DNA from: Tubulanus polymorphus
Taxonomy: Eukaryota; Nemertea; Palaeonemertea; Tubulaniformes; Tubulanidae
DNA length: 64,000 nucleotides
Assembly (NCBI RefSeq): GCF_964204645.1
Contig: NC_134028.1
Span: 8,163,001-8,227,000 of the forward strand
Direction: 5' to 3'
Shown: in pieces, positions 48,201 through 60,257 of the stretch
Layout: each line of letters opens with the position of its first letter
Position numbering within the stretch: the stretch's first letter is position 1
Notes under the pieces: model-generated
Database searches by the model: none
Seen by the model: only the letters and a program-made list of their open reading frames with translations
What the model was told of the DNA's origin: nothing
Translations under genes and position numbers: made by a program

Positions 48201-49686
48201 TTTCTTCACTTGCCACTGGTGGAATCCTCAATTGCTGCATTGCCACGTCTTCATTGCGAGATATGTTTTCTATGTCAATTACATATTTCAACAAAATTTA
48301 ACTGACTTTGAAAAAAGATTCTAATACAGCTTGAAAAACTTATTTGCTATATATCTAATACTGTGTTCATTTATTTGAAATAAGGCGGAAATCACTGCTT
48401 TCCTCAAAAAGGAATTGTGCGCAAAACTGGGACCTGAGCAACAAGCGGTAAGTTAAGTGTAGGAATATGATGATGTTTTGTACCCTAAAATTGTTTACGA
48501 TGAGGACTCTTCAGAAGAAAGCATTTTTGCCATTTTCAAACAAAGCCAGTACTTACCAATGCGTGTACATACATCTGCATAGGTCAAAGATCTGCAACTT
48601 ATAAAATAGATTGAAATCGATAACAACTATGGGCTGGAATTTACTCAGTACCGGCATAATCAATTTATTTTCATATTTTTCAGTGCAATTCATTGGTTGA
48701 TAAGAACGGCAATCTGATAATGCAACTTCTCGCCAACAATGTGGTGAGTATTTCGTAATGACTTTAATTCTTTCAGCATCAACTCTTATGGGCGACAATG
48801 GCCGCAGCGTTACCAATATCGGGGTGCACATTTTTCACATATTTCAAACTTAAATATTGGCTTTACCGTAAGGAGATATACTGATATGGCCTGGAATTGG
48901 TTAAGAACTCTTTTCTAAGTTTGATACCAATATTTGTATTGCATTGCTAACGTATGTTTATCCACAAATGATTCCACGAGTGTTTTGTTCAATCACCGAG
49001 CTAGTTTTGGACCGCAAAGTAGAAAATAATGCCATGAAAAATGGCAAGTTTCCAAATTCGATCGGCGTGTTTACGTTTGAGCGGTTCCGCATGATGTTTC
49101 GGAACGTCAATTCAACCAATATGAGTCAATTAAATCAAGAACATATACGATAATGTTTGGTTTTGAAAAAAATGCGAGAATGGCTTGGTAACAACAGATC
49201 ACTCATCTTATGATCATGCAAGATAGACATCGATAGAGTTGATGAAGACCGATCCTCAACGACTGATGGCCATATTGCAAAATACTTTTCTATCTATTTC
49301 AGCATCAGTTTTCAGCACTTTTCAGATAAACCTTTTAATGCATAGGATCCAGTTTCGCAGTTCCGAGTTAAGATTCGAATCAGGAGTTAACTCATCGATA
49401 ATGAACTTATTCTAACTCAGAGTTATAACTCTAACTCACAGCTGCTATGGACTTGGATCCAGGTTCAGGAATTTAAACTCGTAATATGATCTCATGGTTT
49501 TGCTAATTTGACAATTCGACGTTTATTTCAGGATCCGGAACAGATTTGCAAAGCGATCGGTTTTTGCCCCTTCGCGTCGCAGACGGTCATGTCGCAACGA
49601 TCTGCTCAGTGCGTCACCTGCGAATTCGTGACCAAAACCCTCATCGGCATGTTGACGAAAAATGCGTCTGAGGTAATGATAATTAT

Positions 49687-49731
<45 letters not shown>

Positions 49732-52700
49732 CTTCGGGGTTTGGATATTGGATATTGTATTTGATAGATTGAAATTATATGTGTATAGTTCGGATAAGAG
49801 CCCAGGCATTCATAATGAGAATGGCGTTGACTTTATTTATTACCTGAACAACCTACTTGGTTTTTACTCCCTTACGATCTGAGGTCCGTTTCTCACAAAG
49901 TCGTTAAGTTTGCCCCCGAGTTGCGCAGTGCTGACCACAAATGCCGTAGTTTTGGATCCTTGAGGAAGGTCATACATCTGATTTCTGCGTAGTCTGCGTA
50001 ACTGGACCGGGATTTTACCAAATTACGCGGTTACCGAATTAGAAATCGAGCTTAGGAGGTATATACGATAACAAGGTGCTTATAAAAACCACCAAGTTAA
50101 TGGTTTACTTAGATATACAGAGGCGATTTAGAGTCTAAAGTAATTAGGCCTATACGATACATTAGTGATTAGTCATACGGACGCTTCCCGGAAATTGAAA
50201 TTTTCTCCTTTAAAACTCCATATCCAGGAATGACTGATCTGCGGGGACCCTGCATATGAACTTGCTAACTAATCACAGTTAAGTCTAGATTTGATGTTTG
50301 TTTTTTCAGCAACAAATTGTACGCGCTTTGGGTAGCGTGTGTACGTTAATGCCGAAGACAGTGAGAGCTAAGTGTCAATCGTACGTCACCACGTACGCCC
50401 CCGCTCTGATTCAGCTGCTCGCATCGGACAACGACCCGCAACAGATTTGCACGTTCCTCGGAGTTTGCAGCCCGGCGGTGAAAAAACATCAACCGACTAG
50501 GCAACAAACACCCGTGGCTCAGCCGACATGCAACGTTTGCGAACAGGTCATGAAAGAACTCGAAAGCCTTCTACCGACAAATGCAACCGAGGTAAGATGA
50601 AATCTGACCTTTTTTTTAGAAACTTTCGAAATTCAATCGATTTGAATCGGATTTTCTATGGGACTCCATTGAAATCCGTCTTTCAATCTTCATTGAAATC
50701 CACCACGTTATCATATTTATGTGTGTATATACCACTCCAATGTATGTTTATCAACGAAAATTTGCATATAACAACATTCAGCTCTACCCCTTTCTTCAGT
50801 GGGCACTTGATTTTCCAAAAATCCATACAGTTTGAATATTGATGAATTCGTAATTATGTTTTTATTCAGGCTCAAGTGAAATCCTTCCTGGATAAAAGCT
50901 GTACTCTTTTGCCTGAAGTTGAGTCGCAAAGACAGGTTTGTATTAGGCTGAGTTTTACTGGACACGCAGATACGACCCATGATCGTAAAACTATCTGCTC
51001 TGTGGCCTGGATCGTGTGAAATGAAATGATTGCTAAAGAAATTTAGTGAAATTGCTTCAAATGAATAGGGAGTTAAAAGTAAATTTCAACGTAAGAAGCT
51101 TGTTGAGGAAAATGTCAATACGAGTTTTGGGAAAGTTGAAATGCTGTATTGAAAATAAAAACAGGATTCACATAATGTTCAAATAATTCTTTCCAGGGTT
51201 GAAAAATAAACTGAATAGGCTAGAATAAAATGATATCTTGTTTCTCCGAATCGACCGGGTTATTTTGTAAACTGCAATGAAATTTTTAACCAGTTCGTTT
51301 CTAAAACATCCGGGTCTGTTATGATTAGCTTGATCATGATTTTGAAAAAAGTAATGCACAGGGCCGGGTAGATAGGTGTTCTACTATTATTAGATATTAG
51401 AGGGAAGTTTCCAGTTATCAGGCGCCATTTTGAGGCGGACCCACAGATCCCGCATTGTTGGACAGATTTTAACATTTTTAAACTATAGCACCTTTAGCGC
51501 GATTCAATGTAGTCCATCCCACTTTTGCCTCAAAAATCAAAGTCATGCATCGTTAGAAAGGTGACAATTTCTATTTTCTGATGTCAATGTAGAATTTTGA
51601 CAGAAAATCGACAGTCGACCACTCGCGCGCGCTTTGCGCTTAACTTAACAGGTGACCACGCGCGTTTCTATGAAGATATTTTTACGTATATTTTTAAACT
51701 GTAATGGTATCCGATTGTTGCAGCCGATAAAAATGAAATAAACACCATCAGAAAATAGAGATTGTCACCTTTCTAACGATGCATGACTTTAATTTTTTTG
51801 CCAAGAGGGGTATAGACTACAATTAATCGCGCTTAAGGTTTTAATGTAAAAAATGTTAAAATCTGTCCAACAATACGGGACCTGTGGGACCGCCTCAAAA
51901 TGGCGCCTGGTAAGTGAAAACTTCCCTATCCTGGTAAAGAAATTTAGCTAAGTTATAGTAGTTTGGGGATGGTTGAGATGTTAAGATTAAGATTGATTTG
52001 ACTGTTTTGTCGATTGAATATTTTCAGTGTACGCAAATAGTGAACACGTACAACAATGAAGTGATTCAGATGATCAAAAGTAAATTGTTACCGCGTCAAA
52101 TCTGCACCGCCCTGAAATTGTGCCCGGTAGCAGCTGCTGATGGAAAAACGACACCGAACCGTGAGAGCAGTCTGAAGTTCACACCTCTGAAAGCGCCCAG
52201 TGCTCGGGTACGTCAATTATGAGAAATAGTGTTACTAAGGTTTCATTTATAAGAATTAGCAATCTTTGCGGACAAGGTTTCCCAGTAAATCATTGATCCT
52301 TGGTAAAATAGTACTCGGGAAATCTCGGTTTTCGAAAACAGGTATGATGGGTTTCTAAAGGCACCAAGAATTATTGATTACAAAAAAATATTTGTTTGAA
52401 AATTTTTTTGTTCATACTTTATTAAATAGATTTTATTTCGATGTAATTTTGTTTTCGAGCTAGGGTACGATAGCTCTGAGATCTAGGATCTAAGATAGCT
52501 CTAAGATCTAGATCGAACCTAGGACTAACCACTTAAATTTAATAAACAGGTGCATTAGCATCATTGTATAAAGGCTCATTCCCTCGTACTACGTACTTGC
52601 TGTTGATTCACGCGAGAAATTCTGAGAGTTTCTAATACAGAATTCGTAGAATATGTAGAATTATAGAGAGTACGGTATGTAATACGTTCAATCGAAACCT

Positions 52701-54950
52701 GCCTCAGTCGTATTATTTCGAATATATTTGTTTTCTAATGTGATGACTTTCATCTCTTATTCTGACCACTTGTCGACCTAGTCATATTTTCTACCACTCT
52801 GATTTTTATCTTTCGCACATCAATCCACTCTCCAATGTCAATTTTTTTTTTCCAATAATTATTATACCTCATCCAACTCTTCTCTCACTCACTTGACCAG
52901 CACTCAACCTCTCGTCTCTCCTTGTCCACTTATTTTGCAACCTCATATAATTACCTACCTTTATCCTTTCATTCTCACCCTCTACATTTTCTACCGTTTT
53001 CCTCAATACCCCTTGTTTAGGTCAGCCGTCTGTAAAGCCATTCTGAACGTGGCTATAGATTTCGTCAGCGACAATGCGACCAAGGTAAACAATTCAAAAA
53101 CTTCCTTCATGTTGTAAATATTAAATGTTTATTATATTTTCAGTGCGACCTGTGCAAAGTTGCATTTCAAGTGGCTAAAGTTATGTTCGATGATAAGAAG
53201 TCTCAGGTAGACCCGATATCTATGTGCTTGGCATGACTTGTTTCAAAATCGGCTTAAATATTTATCTTCTATCGCATTTCTATCGTCTTTTTAACATTTG
53301 GCTTTGTGTTTATTTTTTACTAACTTTACTGAACTTCTAATTTGAATTCCTGCATATATCAATAAATCTTGCACGTAAATCATCTTCTAGGATATTGGTT
53401 GTTTGTTTGTTTGTTTGTTTATTCATCATTCATTTAATTTGAAAACTCATTTATGGATTTTATTTTTCTTCACTTGCCACTGGTGGAATCCTCAATTGCT
53501 GCATTGCCACGTCTTCATTGCGAGATATGTTTTCTATGTCAATTACATATTTCAACAAAATTTAACTGACTTTGAAAAAAGATTCTAATACAGCTTGAAA
53601 AACTTATTTGCTATATATCTAATACTGTGTTCATTTATTTGAAATAAGGCGGAAATCACTGCTTTCCTCAAAAAGGAATTGTGCGCAAAACTGGGACCTG
53701 AGCAACAAGCGGTAAGTTAAGTGTAGGAATATGATGATGTTTTGTACCCTAAAATTGTTTACGATGAGGACTCTTCAGAAGAAAGCATTTTTGCCATTTT
53801 CAAACAAAGCCAGTACTTACCAATGCGTGTACATACATCTGCATAGGTCAAAGATCTGCAACTTATAAAATAGATTGAAATCGATAACAACTATGGGCTG
53901 GAATTTACTCAGTACCGGCATAATCAATTTATTTTCATATTTTTCAGTGCAATTCATTGGTTGATAAGAACGGCAATCTGATAATGCAACTTCTCGCCAA
54001 CAATGTGGTGAGTATTTCGTAATGACTTTAATTCTTTCAGCGTCAACTCTTATGGGCGACAATGGCCGCAGCGTTACCAATATCGGGGTGCACATTTTTC
54101 ACATATTTCAAACTTAAATATTGGCTTTACCGTAAGGAGATATACTGATATGGCCTGGAATTGGTTAAGAACTCTTTTCTAAGTTTGATACCAATATTTG
54201 TATTGCATTGCTAACGTATGTTTATCCACAAATGATTCCACGAGTGTTTTGTTCAATCACCGAGCTAGTTTTGGACCGCAAAGTAGAAAATAATGCCATG
54301 AAAAATGGCAAGTTTCCAAATTCGATCGGCGTGTTTACGTTTGAGCGGTTCCGCATGATGTTTCGGAACGTCAATTCAACCAATATGAGTCAATTAAATC
54401 AAGAACATATACGATAATGTTTGGTTTTGAAAAAAATGCGAGAATGGCTTGGTAACAACAGATCACTCATCTTATGATCATGCAAGATAGACATCGATAG
54501 AGTTGATGAAGACCGATCCTCAACGACTGATGGCCATATTGCAAAATACTTTTCTATCTATTTCAGCATCAGTTTTCAGCACTTTTCAGATAAACCTTTT
54601 AATGCATAGGATCCAGTTTCGCAGTTCCGAGTTAAGATTCGAATCAGGAGTTAACTCATCGATAATGAACTTATTCTAACTCAGAGTTATAACTCTAACT
54701 CACAGCTGCTATGGACTTGGATCCAGGTTCAGGAATTTAAACTCGTAATATGATCTCATGGTTTTGCTAATTTGACAATTCGACGTTTATTTCAGGATCC
54801 GGAACAGATTTGCAAAGCGATCGGTTTTTGCCCCTTCGCGTCGCAGACGGTCATGTCGCAACGATCTGCTCAGTGCGTCACCTGCGAATTCGTGACCAAA
54901 ACCCTCATCGGCATGTTGACGAAAAATGCGTCTGAGGTAATGATAATTAT

Positions 54951-54983
<33 letters not shown>

Positions 54984-57900
54984 CTTCGGGGTTTGGATAT
55001 TGGATATTGTATTTGATAGATTGAAATTATATGTGTATAGTTCGGATAAGAGCCCAGGCATTCATAATGAGAATGGCGTTGACTTTATTTATTACCTGAA
55101 CAACCTACTTGGTTTTTACTCCCTTACGATCTGAGGTCCGTTTCTCACAAAGTCGTTAAGTTTGCCCCCGAGTTGCGCAGTGCTGACCACAAATGCCGTA
55201 GTTTTGGATCCTTGAGGAAGGTCATACATCTGATTTCTGCGTAGTCTGCGTAACTGGACCGGGATTTTACCAAATTACGCGGTTACCGAATTAGAAATCG
55301 AGCTTAGGAGGTATATACGATAACAAGGTGCTTATAAAAACCACCAAGTTAATGGTTTACTTAGATATACAGAGGCGATTTAGAGTCTAAAGTAATTAGG
55401 CCTATACGATACATTAGTGATTAGTCATACGGACGCTTCCCGGAAATTGAAATTTTCTCCTTTAAAACTCCATATCCAGGAATGACTGATCTGCGGGGAC
55501 CCTGCATATGAACTTGCTAACTAATCACAGTTAAGTCTAGATTTGATGTTTGTTTTTTCAGCAACAAATTGTACGCGCTTTAGGTAGCGTGTGTACGTTA
55601 ATGCCGAAGACAGTGAGAGCTGAGTGTCAATCGTACGTCACCACGTACGCCCCCGCTCTGATTCAGCTGCTCGCATCGGACAACGACCCGCAACAGATTT
55701 GCACGTTCCTCGGAGTTTGCAGCCCGGCGGTGAAAAAACATCAACCGACTAGGCAACAAACACCCGTGGCTCAGCCGACATGCAACGTTTGCGAACAGGT
55801 CATGAAAGAACTCGAAAGCCTTCTACCGACAAATGCAACCGAGGTAAGATGAAATCTGACCTTTTTTTTAGAAACTTTCGAAATTCAATCGATTTGAATC
55901 GGATTTTCTATGGGACTCCATTGAAATCCGTCTTTCAATCTTCATTGAAATCCACCACGTTATCATATTTATGTGTGTATATACCACTCCAATGTATGTT
56001 TATCAACGAAAATTTGCATATAACAACATTCAGCTCTACCCCTTTCTTCAGTAGGCACTTGATTTTCCAAAAATCCATACAGTTTGAATATTGATGAATT
56101 CGTAATTATGTTTTTATTCAGGCTCAAGTGAAATCCTTCCTGGATAAAAGCTGTACTCTTTTGCCTGAAGTTGAGTCGCAAAGACAGGTTTGTATTAGGC
56201 TGAGTTTTACTGGACACGCAGATACGACCCATGATCGTAAAACTATCTGCTCTGTGGCCTGGATCGTGTGAAATGAAATGATTGCTAAAGAAATTTAGTG
56301 AAATTGCTTCAAATGAATAGGGAGTTAAAAGTAAATTTCAACGTAAGAAGCTTGTTGAGGAAAATGTCAATACGAGTTTTGGGAAGGTTGAAATGCTGTA
56401 TTGAAAATAAAAACAGGATTCACATAATGTTCAAATAATTCTTTCCAGGGTTGAAAAATAAACTGAATAGGCTAGAATAAAATGATATCTTGTTTCTCCG
56501 AATCGACCGGGTTATTTTGTAAACTGCAATGAAATTTTTAACCAGTTCGTTTCTAAAACATCCGGGTCTGTTATGATTAGCTTGATCATGATTTTGAAAA
56601 AAGTAATGCACAGGGCCGGGTAGATAGGTGTTCTACTATTATTAGATATTAGAGGGAAGTTTCCAGTTATCAGGCGCCATTTTGAGGCGGACCCACAGAT
56701 CCCGCATTGTTGGACAGATTTTAACATTTTTAAACTATAGCACCTTTAGCGCGATTCAATGTAGTCCATCCCACTTTTGCCTCAAAAATCAAAGTCATGC
56801 ATCGTTAGAAAGGTGACAATTTCTATTTTCTGATGTCAATGTAGAATTTTGACAGAAAATCGACAGTCGACCACTCGCGCGCGCTTTGCGCTTAACTTAA
56901 CAGGTGACCACGCGCGTTTCTATGAAGATATTTTTACGTATATTTTTAAACTGTAATGGTATCCGATTGTTGCAGCCGATAAAAATGAAATAAACACCAT
57001 CAGAAAATAGAGATTGTCACCTTTCTAACGATGCATGACTTTAATTTTTTTGCCAAGAGGGGTATAGACTACAATTAATCGCGCTTAAGGTTTTAATGTA
57101 AAAAATGTTAAAATCTGTCCAACAATACGGGACCTGTGGGACCGCCTCAAAATGGCGCCTGGTAAGTGAAAACTTCCCTATCCTGGTAAAGAAATTTAGC
57201 TAAGTTATAGTAGTTTGGGGATGGTTGAGATGTTAAGATTAAGATTGATTTGACTGTTTTGTCGATTGAATATTTTCAGTGTACGCAAATAGTGAACACG
57301 TACAACAATGAAGTGATTCAGATGATCAAAAGTAAATTGTTACCGCGTCAAATCTGCGCCGCCCTGAAATTGTGCCCGGTAGCAGCTGCTGATGGAAAAA
57401 CGACACCGAACCGTGAGAGCAGTCTGAAGTTCACACCTCTGAAAGCGCCCAGTGCTCGGGTATGTCAATTATGAGAAATAGTGTTACTAAGGTTTCATTT
57501 ATAAGAATTAGCAATCTTTGCGGACAAGGTTTCCCAGTAAATCATTGATCCTTGGTAAAATAGTACTCGGGAAATCTCGGTTTTCGAAAACAGGTATGAT
57601 GGGTTTCTAAAGGCACCAAGAATTATTGATTACAAAAAAATATTTGTTTGAAAATTTTTTTGTTCATACTTTATTAAATAGATTTTATTTCGATGTAATT
57701 TTGTTTTCGAGCTAGGGTACGATAGCTCTGAGATCTAGGATCTAAGATAGCTCTAAGATCTAGATCGAACCTAGGACTAACCACTTAAATTTAATAAACA
57801 GGTGCATTAGCATCATTGTATAAAGGCTCATTCCCTCGTACTACGTACTTGCTGTTGATTCACGCGAGAAATTCTGAGAGTTTCTAATACGGAATTCGTA

Positions 57901-60200
57901 GAATATGTAGAATTATAGAGAGTACGGTATGTAATACGTTCAATCGAAACCTGCCTCAGTCGTATTATTTCGAATATATTTGTTTTCTAATGTGATGACT
58001 TTCATCTCTTATTCTGACCACTTGTCGACCTAGTCATATTTTCTACCACTCTGATTTTTATCTTTCGCACATCAATCCACTCTCCAATGTCAATTTTTTT
58101 TTCCAATAATTATTATACCTCATCCAACTCTTCTCTCACTCACTTGACCAGCACTCAACCTCTCGTCTCTCCTTGTCCACTTAATTTGCAACCTCATATA
58201 ATTACCTACCTTTATCCTTTCATTCTCACCCTCTACATTTTCTACCGTTTTCCTCAATACCCCTTGTTTAGGTCAGCCGTCTGTAAAGCCATTCTGAACG
58301 TGGCTATAGATTTCGTCAGCGACAATGCGACCAAGGTAAACAATTCAAAAACTTCCTTCATGTTGTAAATATTAAATGTTTATTATATTTTCAGTGCGAC
58401 CTGTGCAAATTTGCATTTCAAGTGGCTAAAGTTATGTTCGATAATAAGAAGTCTCAGGTAGACCCGATATCTATGTGCTTGGCATGACTTGTTTCAAAAT
58501 CGGCTTAAATATTTATCTTTTATCGCATTTCTATCGTCTTTTTAACATTTGGCTTTGTGTTTATTTTTTACTAACTTTACTGAACTTCTAATTTGAATTC
58601 CTGCATATATCAATAAATCTTGCACGTAAATCATCGTCTAGGATATTGGTTGTTTGTTTGTTTGTTTGTTTATTCATCATTCATTTAATTTGAAAACTCA
58701 TTTATGGATTTTATTTTTCTTCACTTGCCACTGGTGGAATCCTCAATTGCTGCATTGCCACGTCTTCATTGCGAGATATGTTTTCTATGTCAATTACATA
58801 TTTCAACAAAATTTAACTGACTTTGAAAAAAGATTCTAATACAGCTTGAAAAACTTGTTTGCTATATATCTAATACTGTGTTCATTTATTTGAAATAAGG
58901 CGGAAATCACTGCTTTCCTAAAAAAGGAATTGTGCGCAAAACTGGGACCTGAGCAACAAGCGGTAAGTTAAGTGTAGGAATATGATGATGTTTTGTACCC
59001 TAAAATTGTTTACGATGAGGACTCTTCAGAAGAAAGCATTTTTGCCATTTTCAAACAAAGCCAGTACTTACCAATGCGTGTACATACATCTGCATAGGTC
59101 AAAGATCTGCAACTTATAAAATAGATTGAAATCGATAACAACTATGGGCTGGAATTTACTCAGTACCGGCATAATCAATTTATTTTCATATTTTTCAGTG
59201 CAATTCATTGGTTGATAAGAACGGCAATCTGATAATGCAACTTCTCGCCAATAATGTGGTGAGTATTTCGTAATGACTTTAATTCTTTCAGCATCAACTC
59301 TTATGGGCGACAATGGCCGCAGCGTTACCAATATCGGGGTGCACATTTTTCACATATTTCAAACTTAAATATTGGCTTTACCGTAAGGAGATATACTGAT
59401 ATGGCCTGGAATTGGTTAAGAACTCTTTTCTAAGTTTGATACCAATATTTGTATTGCATTGCTAACGTATGTTTATCCACAAATGATTCCACGAGTGTTT
59501 TGTTCAATCACCGAGCTAGTTTTGGACCGCAAAGTAGAAAATAATGCCATGAAAAATGGCAAGTTTCCAAATTCGATCGGCGTGTTTACGTTTGAGCGGT
59601 TCCGCATGATGTTTCGGAACGTCAATTCAACCAATATGAGTCAATTAAATCAAGAACATATACGATAATGTTTGGTTTTGAAAAAAATGCGAGAATGGCT
59701 TGGTAACAACAGATCACTCATCTTATGATCATGCAAGATAGACATCGATAGAGTTGATGAAGACCGATCCTCAACGACTGATGGCCATATTGCAAAATCT
59801 ATCTATTTCAGCATCAGTTTTCAGCACTTTTCAGATAAACCTTTTAATGCATAGGATCCAGTTTCGCAGTTCCGAGTTAAGATTCGAATCAGGAGTTAAC
59901 TCATCGATAATGAACTTATTCTAACTCAGAGTTATAACTCTAACTCACAGCTGCTATGGACTTGGATCCAGGTTCAGGAATTTAAACTCGTAATATGATC
60001 TCATGGTTTTGCTAATTTGACAATTCGACGTTTATTTCAGGATCCGGAACAGATTTGCAAAGCGATCGGTTTTTGCCCCTTCGCGACGAAACCGTCGCAG
60101 ACGGTCATGTCGCAACGATCTGCTCAGTGCGTCACCTGCGAATTCGTGACCAAAACCCTCATCGGCATGTTGACGAAAAATGCGTCTGAGGTAATGATAA

Positions 60201-60257
<57 letters not shown>

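Larger units (their letters stand above)
45547..50814 (+). repeat. PSAP2 tandem unit 1 (5268 bp, exons 4-11)
   Basis: The first of three direct copies. It encodes the second half of SapB1, then SapB2, SapB4 and the first half of a junction-spanning SapB. Unit-specific differences include a Cys codon (TGT) in exon 5 where units 2 and 3 have Arg (CGT) and PSAP1 has His, and a TATAAAAAGG versus TATAAAGG intronic change. Left edge: sequence before 45547 is the unique intron 3 of PSAP2. Confidence 0.9.
50815..56066 (+). repeat. PSAP2 tandem unit 2 (5252 bp, exons 4-11)
   Basis: It starts exactly where intron 11 sequence (GGGCACTTGATTTT) joins intron 3 sequence (CCAAAAATCCATACAG). It is nearly identical to units 1 and 3. 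It shares with unit 1 a 9-nt deletion in exon 10 (the codons between TTCGCG and TCGCAG). All coding exons are open with intact splice sites. Confidence 0.9.
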
